Of a stretch of 64,000 bases of DNA, positions 11,032 through 26,636 are shown one piece after another (position 1 is the first letter of the stretch; each line of letters starts with the position of its first letter). Under the pieces are notes generated by a model. It saw only the letters and a list, made by a program, of their open reading frames with translations. It was not told the DNA's origin and did not search any database. The DNA is from Cyanoderma ruficeps (taxonomy: Eukaryota; Chordata; Aves; Passeriformes; Timaliidae): NCBI GenBank assembly GCA_008694505.1, contig VZDJ01007753.1, positions 28,253,643-28,317,642 of the forward strand, written 5' to 3'. The translations under genes and the position numbers were made by a program.

Positions 11032-13886
11032 AACAGGCCTTCCAAAAGTTTATGTTCTTTCTTCTTTGCACAGGCCATTTGAAAAGTGAGCAGCTTGTAA
11101 CAGGAAAGCTTTCAGCGAAATATCTCTTGATATTTTTATTTTCATTTCTTCAGGTTTTGATTCTTTGTTGAAGTAGACTTTCAGGCATATTTGGACCATA
11201 AAACTTCTGTGAATGTCAGAGGAATATAATTGTCAGGCTTTTTAATACACATTTTAATTTAATTGATTTTAAGCTGCCTGTTTAAGGAGTAATATTTTCC
11301 AAGTAATCAGCTTGGATTAAAAAAGTTAATAAAGATAATTATTTTAGATAATAATTGCTCAAGTGTCACCACTAGCAAAGCCATCTTTAGGCATATAAGC
11401 AAAAAACACAGGTAATGTTAAGTAGATACTTCAGCTGAAAAAACAAATTAATCGAATAATAAATCCTCACGAAATGAAGATGTAAGTGTTTGGTATTAAG
11501 CTGTAGTGCTATGATACTGCCAGCCATTTATACCACCATTCTTTTAAATTAATTGTTATTAATAAAACTATTCATCATATGTTTTCAAATATTTGATGCT
11601 TTTACAGCTGTTCCTATTGAATCTAAAAAATAGGTCCTTGGAATTGAAGCTACCTTTTCAACCTGTGTTTCTCACTTGATGATTCCTTGGGAATTCGTAC
11701 CATACTTGTATTATTAGTAGTCTTTTGTTAACATTGCAATAGCAGTAGTTATTACAGTGCTAACAGAAAGAACAATAGGAGAGGGATTCTACATTAGACC
11801 ACAAAGGGACTAGATATAATTCAGGGGATGTATATGCTTAGCATAACAAATGCAAATTATTGGAAGTTAGATCTGGGGTTGCCTTAGGCATTCATAACAT
11901 CTGCAAGTTAAAATCTTTTTCTTTTTGTGGAAGTGACATCAAATATGAAGGGGGGAATGGGGAGCAGGTTGAGAAGAAGCAGAAACGGAGTAAACAATTA
12001 GCAAGTTGTGACTATTCCCTGGAAAATGCATTTGTAAAGTTCGGAGGTCGCTGGGCGATGGAGGTTGAATGTTTGATGACACATGGTGTTGCTTTGTTCC
12101 TGGTTGCTGTTGTGTGGTGCTGGAGATAGCAATGTCCATGGAGTGGGCATAGCTGGTTCCATGTGAGTGAGAACTACCTACATGGTAACAAGTGTTTGGA
12201 CTGACTGTGTTTACTGAAGATGCATCTATTGCTTTTCGTTGTGATTTTCTTCACAGTAGCCTGGCATTTGGCAACTGAGCACAGTGAATGTAAGTAGTAT
12301 CTAGCTCTTGGGGGTTGAGTCACAGGATTTCTGGTTTTTCTGAGTAAGAAACAATAATGCGAAAGCCTTCACAGCTCAAACACATTGCTTTGATTTCAAG
12401 TGAGAAATAAAGTACATTTCTAGAGAATGGATGTTCTATAAACTGTGCATTTCCTATGACCAGGTAAATACAGATTACTTCCAACTAGTCTTTTAAATTC
12501 AGTTTTATAATGGTTTTGCTGGTAGCTATACTATGAGCTGCATTTAACTGGACTGCAGTTGCAGCATACTCAGCTGGTTGTGATTCTTCTCTTTGAATTT
12601 TACTTGAATAATTTTTTATTCTTCAAAAAATGAAGAGCAGTGTCCATGTTTTGGAAAGACCATGAAAATGTTTTTTCCAGCTGTAACATCCAAGAACCTC
12701 TGCATGTTTTTTGAGATTTCCAGGGTGAGCATTGCTTCTTACTAGGAAGCAGATTGAGGCACTTCTATCACTGTATTGAGCTGTGCAAGTGTATGTAATC
12801 TCAGATCTTTCACTAGATTGCTGAGCAAATATGCAAACTACTTTTTGTATGTGTGAAAACAAATGAAATGGTATAAACTCAAATATTTGATACTACTTTT
12901 AGTATGTATTTTCAAGTGAATAATAAACAAACAACTAAAGCATGGCTAAACATTGACATCCATCTTCTCCTGTATCAACCCCCTTAAAAAAACAAACTCA
13001 ACAGTTTGGTTGTATTTGCTAAGATATGTTTGTTAGTGAACAGATATTGTGTGATACTGAGGATCTTCAGTGTGTTTTATGACTGATCCTCTGAAAGAAA
13101 TAAAACATCATTTTCTTGTCTGTAACGTTCAGTTTTGTCTTAACCCATTCAAGGAAAAGACTTATTTGTCCAGTTGATCATAATACAGTTTTACCTTTCT
13201 TGAGAAATCTTTCTTCCTCGAGTAATGCAGTTAGTGACAGACATTTAGTAGAGATTCCATATGGCATAGTCACATTGTGTGATCCTCATAAAACACTCCA
13301 AAGAGGTGGTTTCCAGCAGGAGGCAATACAGTACAATGCCTCAGCCACCTATTAGCCACATCACACCTTATGGACAGGAATGTTAATATCATTACAGGGT
13401 TGGCAGCTGAGGACTTGAGTAAGTCATTACAATTACTTTTCTTCTGGTTTAGACAAGAAAGGGGACCTTTGAATTGATACAGCTTGAAGGAAGTGATTTT
13501 TTAAAGCTCATTAAGAGATTAGCAGATTGTGTGTTTGATATGTTTCCAGTTCTAACTAATTCTGTAAATGTGGGAGTTTTTTAATTGGTAACAGTCAGTT
13601 CTATACAGAGTTTTAAATATTAAAGATATATGTATATTGCCGTTAAGGAATAGCAGTGGTTTCATGGCTGGCAAAGTATCATCTCTAGTACACTGATCTT
13701 GAAGCAATAACATGACTGGCAAGCAAACCTGGTTTTACAGCTTTGAATAGTTTGACCACATCCTGCTGTGCAGGAACATGCTTATGACTGTTCATGTTAA
13801 AATTGGCAGGCACCCAGTTGCTCATCTGAAGCAAGTTAAAGAACCCTTCTCCATTTTGAGGCGCTGTTTGGCAGTAGGCGGCACTT

Positions 13887-13912
13887 CATCGTCATTGAAA
13901 ACAATGACGATG
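13887..13912. repeat. Perfect 11-bp hairpin with AAAA loop
   Basis: CATCGTCATTG (13887-13897) and CAATGACGATG (13902-13912) are exact reverse complements separated by four A residues. Each arm holds one CpG, in a region otherwise poor in CpG. Function unknown. Confidence 0.9.
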
Positions 13913-16900
13913 TGCATTGTGCATGACTTGCCATCATTATCAGTTTCGACTAATGACTAATAACTGATAAATGTCTGTATTTACAACTAGTCACATTCTT
14001 GCTAGCTTTTTTGTTTGGTTGGTTGGTTTGGTTTGGTTTTTTCTTCCTGCTAAAGCAATATTCCTCCTTTTACACCAAGTAGTATGTAGAACTCTGTGTT
14101 GCCTGTGATTCACAGAGAAGTAAGGCATTCTCAGCACAGGAGTGAACAGGTCTTACTGAGGTAATAAACCCAAGAGCTGTATGAAATGTAAAAACAAGAA
14201 ACATAAATGAAAATAAATATTTACAGATCTTGGACCCGTAATTGGGGAATACTGGTGAGACGTTACAATGCCTCATGCCTCAGGACAGAGGTGATCCCTT
14301 TGTAAGCCAAACCACACTTTGGAACATTATTTTTTGTACTTTAAATTAGAAGTTTGGTTTTATACTCTGTGTTTTGGTACTCTTTGGCACTTCTTGATTA
14401 AGGATGTTAATCAAGTTCCTGGCTGGCAGGAGCATATCTGACAATATCCTCCTACCTGCTCTCTTAAGGTGCTTACCCTACTTTTCTCTTTGCCACTGAT
14501 ACTTGAGAACAGGAAAAGAAGAGTGAAAAAATGGTTTATTCATAGTTGTTTATGAACCAGGCAGCTGCTGTTGGGTACTGATGCTTTTGGTCCTCAACTT
14601 ATTTCAGGAGGAAAGTGAAAGCAAAGGGAATGTTTCTTGTGCTTTGAGGGTCCAAGAACCATGTTTGTTCACTAATGGCTGGTTTCCTTTGGGAAGGCCA
14701 CAGCAAGTTGCTGTTGTTCTCATTTGCGTCCTTTTCTCTGAGAGGTAGCTGATGAATGGGCATGGGGAAATTCCTTGCCAGCAGGATGGTTAAACGAGAG
14801 AGGACACCTGTCTGCAAGATACCCCTTTTTGCCCTGTGAATTCAGTCCAATTTCTGAGAGAAAGCAATAGGGATATGTAAGATATAGAGTAGATTCAAAA
14901 AGAAAAATAATTTGAGATTTAGCATTAACAATTGCACTGCGGCTGCAGGGAGTAAAGAAAGAGGGGTTGATGAAATAATTTTATTTGGATTCACATCAGT
15001 GGCCTCAGGTAAAGCTCACAGATGACTCTTCTTTGGAAATAATGCTGAGTAAAAGGGATCCTGAAGAGAGATCACAAAAAGCCAAGTTATATGAGCAGTG
15101 GTTGTGATTAGCTATATTGGTTTTAGTCTGTTTAATTGCATTGCACTGCAACAGGGCTTTAAAATGTCACATTTCTTTTCCTCTGTACCTAAATAAAGAC
15201 AATACTTTGAAAGTTTGACTAAATTCATGTTTTAGGAAGTCCATGTTATACTGAACATGGTTAAATCCATGCTTTGTTTGATTCTTCTCAAAATAAACCT
15301 AGTGATTCTCACCAAGCACCAAATTGAGCCAGTGATTGCTCTATTTGGGACATGTGGAATAAAACTATTGTGAATGATGCTGGAGAGCATCAGGAATCTT
15401 TTGCATCTCAGAAAAGGGCAGGTTCTTCACTACTTGGCTACTTCGTTTTTCTAAAAACAAATCCAGTTTGAAAATATATAATAGTTCTTTACTTTCCAAG
15501 ATGATTACGTGTGCTCTGACTCTCTACCTTGGGTACATTCGTGCTGGCTTTAGCATGAATATTTTCCAGGAGAAAACTCCATTAAATATTTGGCTACATT
15601 TAGGAGATCATAAAGTATTTTTTGCCTCTGAAGTAGGAATTTTAGTCCACTGGAGACTTAACTAGAGAGGGAACTGGCCGAACGTGGTTTTTTACGTGTG
15701 TTTTCTGATTTGTGTAGAATGTCCCCCAAAAAAACACCTGTTTAATCTTTTGCCATAGTGCTCTGTTTAATTTGATCAGGGTATGTAATTCACAGTTTTC
15801 AAAGCATTAAGAAGTCTGAGGAGAAGGTTTGGGGATACTACAAATCCATGTTTGTAGTGTCAGTTTGTCTCTCACACAGCAGAGGTTGTGATTTTTCTGT
15901 AGGCAGGTATCTGAGCATGAAACTCTTTGGTTTCACTAGAGTTGGAATTTCATTAGTGAAAGCAAGTATTTTACAATTTATTCCTTAGTTTAGACTTCCG
16001 TGAGGCTTTGGTTGCATGAGGTCTTGCAATTTTTGAGTTAATACTTCTTGCAGCTTGAAGTGCAGGTCAGAGGGTAGGTCATCAGGAGAGGGAGAGGAGA
16101 ATCTGAAGGAAATTACCCTGAGGAGCAGTTATACTGAACTTTTGTGTTTAGTCCATGCATGCTAAGTGTGAGTAAATATGTAAATGTTAATGAAGTGTTT
16201 CCTTGAAGAGAGGGATTATGGTTTTTCTTTTTGAGCTTTAGAAGCAAAATTTTAATTGATACTGCATTTCTTCTTTTTGCTGCCATAAGGTTTTGACTGA
16301 ACGATGCCTGGAGACACATAATTGTTTGCATTGTTAAATCACCTGTTGTTCCTCTGCAAACAGTGTGTTGTACAGAATTCAGAAAATACATGTCTGCATA
16401 GTATTTGAGAGCATGATCATGCTTGATATCTTTAATTGTAAACTTTAATGAATTTCCAGTTGAACATTCATCCTCTCTTCAGTACCTAGAAACTCCTCAC
16501 CCCTTTGAAAATGGCAGTAAATTTGCATGCAAGCTTGTTCCATTAATTGCTGTTTGACTCATCTATCATGGGCTAAGCTTTATATTCACACAGCTTAGAC
16601 TTTCAAGCCAATTTCTGGAATTAATTTAAATATTTAATGTCAAAGCCCTAGGATGAAAGAGAGGAAAAATATTTTGTATGCTTATTGATCACCTGTTTCA
16701 GCAGCAGCGACCTGTAGAGGAAACTTCCAATGTGATAAAAGCATAATTCAAACAGTATTCCCTCTAAAGAGTATAACCGTGCATGCAATGACGTTTATAG
16801 GTACCAAAACTCTGCACGCCATAAGGTCTGTAGGTACAAAAACTCTTGTAGAGGTACCTTAAGTAAGTTTTCCACGATACTTCACAGTTTCAAGTTAGGT

Positions 16901-19051
16901 ACTGAGTGTTGGATCAGGTTTCGCTTTGGTTACTTGTTGGATAAAGTACTGGATTTTCTTGAAAACTGGGAAGAAAAACCTGTGTGCTTTGTATGAACAG
17001 CTGGTTTCCTTAGTCAGCTTTCCTATGCAAAATTACTTTGTTATTTTGGATACACAGATGAGTTTGCATAAGAATTCTTTTGATAATCAGCAAAGAAGAT
17101 TTTTGTGTTTCATTTGTATCATTAGTCTGAAAAGGCTAATATGCCTGGCCTGTTGTTCACATGCTTCTCCTACCTTTANGACTGAATACTCTTTGTGTCA
17201 GAATGCACTAGGTGAATTCCTGGAGTGCATCTTTGAGTTTGCCTAAATCAAAAAAGGGATCCAATTTGTTTTCTCAGATAGCACTCCATGGTGCAGAACA
17301 AAGCATAATAAGTAGAGACCATGCTAAGTGGTATGCAGATAGTGTATTACATGAAATTAAGGGTAAAAATGAGATGATTTTAAGAAAGAGAATGAGATTT
17401 ATTAAAATAAATAGGGAAGTAAAAGCTATCAATATTCTTGGAGAAAGCATGCTAGTATTTTTGTATTCTGACTTTTTCCTTTGAAAATTATTAGACTGAT
17501 ATATATGCAGACTTTTCTGGTGCCAATTTTTGTTGTGTCATCAAGATGTAAATGGACTTGATTCCTTCAAGGAGAAATAGATTTCAAACTAGGAGCATAA
17601 ATTGCAAATAAAGTGATACACAGAATGGAAAGTTTGGATTTAATTGTGCAGTGGAGATATGTTCAAAGAATAGCAGGCAAACTGTACTGCTGATCGTGCC
17701 ACTTCTACAACATCAGTAATTGACTAAGAGTGTTGTGGGACATGGAGCTAAGAAGAATGAATAGAGCTACTTTTTGTTGACTTAATTTATTTTTATTTCC
17801 AGAGTCCCTGAAGTGAAATATTGACCTCTCTTCCAGCATTGCAATACACTCCACATTCATCCTTATGATTCAGCATGTGTGCTAAGCTGTAAAGAGAGGA
17901 GATGAGTAAGACAGCTAAGGTCTAACAGTAACAGAGGATGTAAGGAAAAATTACTGTAATGATGATAAGCTGATTATTCATGTTCAACAGAATTATAGAT
18001 GATTGTGACTGAAATTTGGGACTTAAAAATGTTTTTGTTAGTTCCATTTCTCCCTAGATTTTTACCTGTTTTTAAATGTTCAGGTAACCATTACCAAAGT
18101 AAGTTTCCTCTTTATTCAGTCTCAATATAATGGCCTTTTTTTTTTTTGACTGTGAAGCTGTCAATCAATTTTTCCAAATTCTTATGATTGATGAAATTAT
18201 TTTACATATTCTGGTTTAAAATGTGTGGTGCTCCTGATTAAAAAAAAAAAGGAACAATGCAATCTATCAATATTCTCTTTATGAAAGAGAGATTTCACAG
18301 TAGCATTAACTTATCTTTGTCTGGTTCACCAAGTATGCCTACATTTGTTTGTTGTATGGCTTTACTGTTTCGTGCTTCAGATTGTGAGTATCTAGGATTT
18401 AGCCTCTTTTCCATGTTCTGTTTATTCACTGTTAATTATTTTTCAAGCTAAGTTGCTTGAGAACAAGAAAAATTTAGCTTCCATTACCCTCTGTTGCAAA
18501 TGAAGGACAGCTTTCATACTGCATGTAGTCTGCATGTGATTGTAAGATGCTCTTGTAAGGAAACCTGTTAATGCTTTCTGATGTAAATGCTTTGTTGTCA
18601 TTCTTTTCAGTCATGTTTTTGATTTATTGTTAAATATGAAGCACAAAATATCGTTTTGGTTTATAGTTGACTTTTGTATTGAAAATACTTCTTTAATTTC
18701 AATTGCATAGAAATTCAAATACATAGAAATATTTAAAGGCACTTAAGAAGCTGTGACTATGTAAAAAGTGTACTTGTAGCTGTAATGAATTATAAATTAT
18801 TGCAGATGAAGAACGGTATTAAATCATACAAGTATGACAACTTTTTGCAGTTCTGGAGTTGTTATCAGAAATATAGAAAGTGCCTGACTACACAGTGTTT
18901 AATTGGTGTAAAATACTGATGCAGTAATGCTTATGAATATACATGTTATATTGCTAGTAACATATAATTGGCAACTATATTTTGAGAGAGAGAGGAATTT
19001 TAACATTACCTATTATTTATTATTTTTTGCTGTAAATATGTAAATCTAAGT

Positions 19052-19067
19052 ATATATATATATATAA
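19052..19067. repeat. (TA)n microsatellite
   Basis: A short alternating TA run follows AAGTATATATATA. It is a simple repeat with no visible partner. Confidence 0.8.
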
Positions 19068-22000
19068 CTAAATTTGTGTAACAGTTTTTGGTCATTAAGT
19101 TATGCTGTTGCTTATTTCTTAATTAGCTGTAAAATCTTTCTCTGCTATCTGTAGAAGTACTACCAAAGATTAGAGAAACCCCAAAAAACAGAGTAAAGCT
19201 CTCTATCAAAAGAATGGCTATGAACATTTTTCTCCTAGTTATCTCTTGAGATGACTTTTCACCAATAGGTAAGATTTCTTTCACATCTTGTTACAATCAT
19301 GATGAGGAATTTCTTATTTCAGAGATGGTATGACAGATCCCAGCAATGTTAGGAAAAAATTATTTTCACTCGCTTTTCCTGAAAGTGCTCTGCTGTCTTG
19401 TATTCAGTATGGGAGTGAACACTAGACCTTTCTGTGAGTTTAATTCCTTCATCTTTAAGACAAAGGTTTTATTTCTTGGTCTACAAGCATTTTTTCAGCC
19501 TCATTGCTTGGGGTCCTGTTCACAATAAAACTGTTGGGACTTCAACAGAGCCTTAGTCTGAAAAAAAAGTCTTGAAAGACTCACTATGAAAAGGAGCGCA
19601 TCCAGCCTTCAAGAAGAAACAGCAAAATTGTTGTTAATACCTTATGCTAAATCCTTGCATCAGCTGGCCTTCTACTGTAGGTCCAGCCAACAGCTGTGTC
19701 TCTCCTTACATGTTCTCCTTACGTCATGTACAGTGTGTTCTATGGTATCTAGACTCTTCTCAGCAGCAGTCATGCATTTTACCCGTCTTGTTTGTTTTGG
19801 CAGGCAGGCCTATCACTTTGCTTTCAGAAGTTTTCAGAAGTTCCCTGTCTCTGTGTTTTTCTTGATTTTTTTCTCCCCTTAGGGTGTCCTATCCTCCGTA
19901 CATGAAGAAAGGGGTTGCCGGGATGAGAGCAGTGTTGGTAATTGCACAGGTCAAAGACAGCTGATTTTAGGTTTAAGTATTTTGAGTAGCTTTTCAGTAA
20001 CATATCTCAAAGCTTTTGGATGGCTGTTATTCAAAGCTGCAGGATCAACCACTTGAGAAGGTGCATTTGTGTGGGTATCTAGTCACCTCGATCTCTGTAA
20101 AACACCTTAATGAAAGTAAACCTAAATTTTGTTATAGAGATAGAACATTCAGATTTAACTGTTGTTTAATATTTGCAAAGTCTTATTCATGTACCAAAAT
20201 CATACAGGCGTTTCTCTGTCTTATCAAAGCTGGGCAATACATAATTTCTAAACGTGTGGTTTTGTTTTAGTTTTTCAGGCTTTGGTTTACTTCCTTGAAT
20301 CTTTCTTTGTGGGATGCCTTTGTATTATTCTATGTATGATTTATTTAAAGTTTGTGCAAAGCTGATTAATTTCTTGATTTTTTTAAAACTATTTTCATTC
20401 CACTTTTCAGTGCGTACAAACAAACTATAAAAGCTATCCAGAATACAATTTGTATCTTTTCTGTTACCTAGCTATATTTGCTGTTACTTTCTCTGTATTG
20501 ATGAAACAGAAAGTGTTTTCATAATAACATTTGAAGATTTTTAATTAGTTGCTTCATTTTCATCCTTATGCTTAGTTAAAACACTGCCATTAATATTGCT
20601 TTCATATAGTTATATCCTTCTGTATTGAAGTTTCCTAAAAATCCGTGGAAAAAGAGTAAATACTACAGATTGGGATAATTTATTCAAAAAGTTGTCCCTG
20701 TCTTATCTGCAGAGGTTTGTGTTTTCACCTACCTAGCTGGTGTTTTAGTTTGTAATAATCTCTACTTTAAAGTAGCTTTTATTGCATGTTAAACAAGTTT
20801 TGTGTGGACATATTATACACCAGAAAATATTCAAGAACTGCTACTTAAGCAACTGATGGCTCAATTGAGAGTACAAAATTTATCAGGACAAACAGACAAT
20901 ATGTACTACGAGGTACACCTGCAATACCATGATTACAATATCAGATTAAAAAGATTCTAAAACTCTGCCATCTATCTATACAGTGCTCCATTATACTATT
21001 TTCTTGAAAAATGTGATGATATTTAAAGATGGACCAGAAGTATTCCTGTCCTTTTGTGCAGTAAATGCCAACTTAATGTTTCAGCAATAGCCTTGTTTGC
21101 ATATGGATTTTACAAAAATCCATTGAAGATTATTTGAAAACCAGCTCATTAGACTGACAGATTGCTTACCAAATTTTGTTTTCTTGTCAACTAATATTGG
21201 TTACATTCAATTAAACAAGGTTGTACTTTCTAGAAACATAATCTCAGTCTGCAGCTGAGTGCCTCTCTTATATCTGGAAATCAGATTTCTAATTTCTAGA
21301 TCTAGTTGGAAGATTAGGCTTGTGAATGTTTCTAAAATTTCTCATTTTCCAACAGCTTTCACATTTTCACTGCCCCTGTTCTACTGTATATATTGTTTGT
21401 GTACCAACACTGCAGATTATTAAGTGAGGGTGAGGGAAAGGCTTTAAACAAAAGCAGTTGTCAGCTTTCTGTCATGGTGTGTTGTCAGATGTTTGACAAG
21501 CTGTCTCTTGGCCACGGGCCATCTGGTTGTAACGGAGCTGACTAGTCTTCTGAGGAACCAGCAAAATGAAGCAATAGCTCCATGTCATTTGGTCACATCA
21601 ATAAAGCAAAAGTTTGAGGCGTAGTAATTCCAGTTCTGACATGATCTTGTTTGTTGATTAAGATTCTTAAACTTTCTATGCTAATTTGTAATCTCACAAA
21701 ACAAGAAACTAATGTTTACTAACTTGATTTGAGTGTTGGAAAAAGTGATTAGTCAGTATTTACGAAAAGTTACAAGATAATTATTTATGAGTATAATTAA
21801 AGAAGAACCATGTAATAAAGAGAGTATGTATGGTAAAAATGTGAAGTAAAAATGTAGATTAAAAAATGAAATGGTGTAATGAAGTGAACCTTATTTAGGC
21901 CAAGGCAAGAACTGAGAATTAGAGTGTGCATTATATGTTCATTCTGCCATGCAAAAGAAGGGAAGAAAGATGCTGCATTTGAAGGAGGGAGAAACTAAAG

Positions 22001-22274
22001 AACTTGGAGAGGGAAGACTTATGTGTCCTCCTTGCAGCAATGAAGGAGGAGGAGTAAATTTCTTCTGTAAAGTTGTTTAAAAATATAGTTTATGGCTTTC
22101 TGAAATTTGTGTTCTGTCCATTAGTAGCACCTAGTCTTTGACCAAAGCTGCCTTGCAAATGAGTGGGAGTTGCATTGATTTGGAAAATGCATGCTAAGAT
22201 GATAAATAAAATAAGATCAGAATGATATTTTAATATTCAGGTGCTTTGACCTGCTTCTTGGTGACCTTTCTTGC

Positions 22275-22308
22275 AGTACTACTTAGTACTACTTAGTTAG
22301 TACTACTA
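22275..22308. repeat. Three decamer repeats AGTACTACT(T/A)
   Basis: The decamer AGTACTACTT occurs in perfect tandem at 22275-22284 and 22285-22294; after AGTT a third near-copy ending in A lies at 22299-22308. It looks like a local replication-slippage product. Confidence 0.8.
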
Positions 22309-25271
22309 ACCATGCTAGAAATTATTTCACGTTGTCAGCAGGATATTTAGATCCTATTTTTTTTGTGAGTAGTATGTTAATGCATGTTCTGCTTAAATGG
22401 CAAATTCATTCCAAAACCTCTTGGGTGTTGTGTAATTTTATTCTTTAAATGTTTTTAAAGATGTTGCAGTTAACTACTCTGAATTATTTTCTGTGAAGAA
22501 GTTTCTGCTCTGAAATCTTCTCTTGTATCTGTATGCTGCGCTTGCTGATGTCCATTGAAAGTAAAACTGATCCTAGTCTAACTATTACTGTACTTGCTGA
22601 CCTTTATTCAGTGATTTAGAATTTAGCTAATCAGGGCTTACTTTTTTATTTTTTGTCATTACTTTTAAAAGAGAATCTTGGGGCTGGAGTATTCTTTTGC
22701 TCTTATGATGAAATTTTAATTAGTATTTTCCGTTTACTGGATTATTAGGGAGTATTGGTAGTTTCCTTTGCTTTTAAATATAACACTGACGTGAATTATA
22801 ATGTCATTGTACTCTGACAGTGTCTAGTGTTTCTAAAACTCTGCAGTGGGGCGTGAGCAGGCGTACTACTTGTATACTACTCATCTGCTTACATGCTTAG
22901 TTTATACATTATTTATTAGACTTATGGGCATGAAATTAAAAAATTGAATTAATAATGTGACTTTGATGTAAAGCAGAAGTTGCTTATTTATATATGACAG
23001 GCAATTAGGAAAAAAACACTCTTAGTTTAGTTGAGTGCATTTTTGCTTACTTTCAGACTCAGTACAGCCTCATGAATAAATGTTTGATTCCAGGTTACTA
23101 GGTTTGTGTTTTGATTAGAAACAACTCAGAGGTATGTTTGTTAACTTATATGCAATGGACACAGGAGAATGTGAAGGTGACCCAATTATGTGGCTTCAGC
23201 AGCTCCTGCAGTTGTTTCCTCCTGCAGATCAGGAGTCTGTCAGCAGTCCCTGTTAGCACAGGCGTGGTCATCCAGTGCACAGCCAGCACAGGAACCCTGC
23301 TTGAATGACCTGTGAGTCACATACAGCTCAAGAACATCACCTTTTCCTTTGTCTACTTCTTGCGCATTTTTATAATGAGTTTCATTGATTAGCAAAGTCT
23401 ACGTGTGCTGAACTCATTGAAAAGTAGAGCAGGGTTGTTTTGATCTTTGAAATATCATCATTGCAAGAGGGTAAGAATATGTAGAGAATGCAGTTGGGTG
23501 GGTATCAGTGCTACTCAGTGCTGTGGAATCACTGCAGGTGTAAGGATGGTTAACATGAAGGGTGTAAACAGTTAAACTTTATGGTCTAAATTTTCTGAAT
23601 GTCTTACTGTACACTTACAGTTCCTTTAACTATTAAAATGAAAATAAATGAAAACTCGTTTTGCTGCATTTGAAGTGTTCAGAAATAGACAGGGAGAGGA
23701 ATGCTAGGAGGAAACCTAGTCATGCCTACAGCATATTATCTGCCTTAATGCCACAGGTTGCAACTGGCTCATAGTGACACTGAAAACAAAAATGTTTTAT
23801 TTGTATTTTGATGCTTTTCTTTTTGTAGCTTTTTGAAGCAAGACACCATTGCACTGTTAAAAAAAAAAAGGAAGTGTTTACATCTAAATGTTTCTCTTGC
23901 TAATAGAATATAAATTTTTAAAGATGCCTATGTTTCTGAGGCCTAAACTCTACAAAAACTCTCTTCTTTCTTGAAATTCCAGTAGTTCTAAGCTGCTGGG
24001 CATTGTATAAATAATCATTCAAACACATTTGTTGATGGTTTGCCAAAACTTTGAAGTGAAGTAATTTTTCTCAGAGGTTAAAAAAAACCTTAATTCAAAA
24101 TTATAATTTCATGGAAATTTTTTCTAGTAATTATTATGTAGAAACTCATTTATTTCTTAATTTCTTTTAAAATTATTACTTTAGAAGAAAAAGGATAAAT
24201 TGTATTTATATAAGCGCTTCCAAACATCTGCAGTTCAAAGTACATAATTCACAGTGACACCAAAGGTTGGTTTGTGTTTTGACTGGATGACTTTGGTATT
24301 ATTTTTGTCTGCAAAGGAAAGAGTGTATAGCATCCAAGTGGTGCAAGATGTTTGCCTCTCCAGAAATTGTGATGAATTTGGGACAAGGGGCAGACTGTTA
24401 AAAAAAATATATATATTGAGGGGAGGGGGAAGAAGGGCAGTCAGAGTGAGAACACTTGTGTTCCATTTGGCATATTTGAGCTGGGAGCCAGTCTGAAGTA
24501 GAGATCATTATAAATAAAGTTTAAAAAAAAAAGGCGAACGAAATAACCAACTAAGAGAAGAGTCAGTTGAATTGTTTTTGTTTGCTTCACGTGCTTGTTT
24601 ATTGGATTCAGGTTTCCACAGGTGAAGACTTAAAATTATAACAGGTGAAAAAGTAGCTTGGTTTCTTCATCTTTTTCATGTTTGGTGTCTGGAATAGTTA
24701 TTTGTGCTTCAGTTGTTCACTGCAATGAATATGTGTTAACTAATTTCAAAACACAGATGTATTTTATGACTTCTGGAAGTATTACACTGTGTAGTAGTAG
24801 GATCTCAGTATCCCATAAACTTATTTTTCAGTGGAGTGGTATTGATGCATTTTCCATCAATGTATGGTGTGTCACTTGAGCGTTTTACTTAAAATGCATA
24901 AAGGAAAAAAATGCATGTGGGAAAATAGTTCTGCCATTCAGATGGCCTCTGACTTTCCAGAATTTGGAGAATATAAACTATTTTCCCAAGTTATTCAGTA
25001 GGAACTAGGTTATTTTTATTTCACACTACTTCAGTAATTGAGAATTCCAGTTCAGCAAGGTCTTTATGCATCAAAGTCCACAGAATGTGGCAGAGTACTC
25101 AGTGTTTGGAGTGAAGGCATTGATGTGCAATCAAGTCATTATGCACTGGCTGACCCAGAGTGAGTGACTTAGCACTCACTTTTGACTTTTGTGTGACTTG
25201 AATAAAAATATGTTACCTTAAGTTTAATGACAGAATTAAGCTATTTGTGGGAGACTGTGGTTATGTATTTT

Positions 25272-25420
25272 TAAACTAGGGAGGCCTCATAAGACTGGCT
25301 GATGTGATCCAGTCAGACCAAAGATCCACCTGCCTCACCAGCCTGGCCTCACTCAGGTCAGTACAGGAACAAGCACGTTACAATACCTCCATCTAGGCAC
25401 AGTGGCTTTTTTCAGCAAGC
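25272..25420. repeat. Possible old interspersed repeat fragment
   Basis: The stretch around CCAGTCAGACCAAAGATCCA followed by CAGCCTGGCC and a later GGCACAGTGGC has the look of an old amniote interspersed repeat, with AGACCAAAGGTCCATCT-type wording. It is more GC-rich than its surroundings. I cannot assign a family or boundaries by eye. Confidence 0.3.
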
Positions 25421-26636
25421 TCCTCAAGTGTACTCTTGTGTATTTATGCCAGTGCTGATTCTCAAGTTTGTAAGCACTTTGCAAGTTTTGATAAGGACTT
25501 TAGATGAACAAATATATTATAATGAAATATTATCCTTTGTATGTATTAATTGAATAAAAAAATGAAATATTATTCAGAATTCAGGAAAGAACTTTGTGCA
25601 GAATTTTGCCTCATCTTAGTACATTTGTTTCATTAGACTTTGACCCCCATACCTTTAATAACAGAGACAAATCAATTCCTTTCCTTTTTCTCTAGCATAT
25701 AAATGGCATAATGTGTTGACTTTTTTTTTCCCTAGCATATTGCCATAAGTTCAGGAGAGGTTAGTTTGGATTCCTTTTAATGAAAGGCAATGAAAAATAT
25801 TATGTGCCATATAGTAATATTAAAAGCAAATATAGATGTAACAGGATTAAATAGCCACCAGGACTGCATTTGTAGTAAGGAAGTGTTATGGTTTTCATTT
25901 ATATCCAGTTTTAGCTGTTGCTTTCTGAGCCAGGTGGAGTCACAGTACCCTTTCCTGGGTCAAACCTGTGCTGAAATACAAAATGAGAAATTCATCTGAT
26001 ATTACCATTCTAGTTCAATGAGATGAGAGTGAGGGACCCTGGGGTAGCAAAATATTTATGTCTCTGTGAAAGCACATGAACAGCCTGATTGACCTAAGAA
26101 GTGCAGAGTTAAGCAGGCTTCTGCATGAAACCTCTGGAGATAGGTGTTGTCTTCATACAAACTGTGCTGGGACCAAATGGCTGGGGACAGTTGGTCGCTC
26201 TGCTCGATGTTAATGCTTTGCTGTATTCCACGTTTGTCCCTACTAACATTATTTCTCCAATGGCTTGCAGGTTTTTCTTTACTGTTGTGTAATGTCTGAA
26301 CCTTTTACTTTGAGAGCATCTCACTAAAGAATCATGTTAAATAACAATCCAAAAATAACTCGTCAATCTGTGTAGATGCAGGCACTGTAACACTATGTTA
26401 ATGTGTTACAGGTGCAAGTTGAAGAAGAAAATGCTGAAAAGCTGACAGCACGTTAAAGATGATTTGTTTATACAAGTGCTAAAGTTATGTTTGATATGTT
26501 AATGCAACCTCATTTTCTAGTAAAGGCCAAACACTATTAAGTGGTTATTTGCATTGATTTTTCTATCTTCTGAAATACTTGATTCAAGGTAAACCGTCTT
26601 TAGTCCTTTTGTATAACTGGAACTGGGGCTGTCTTT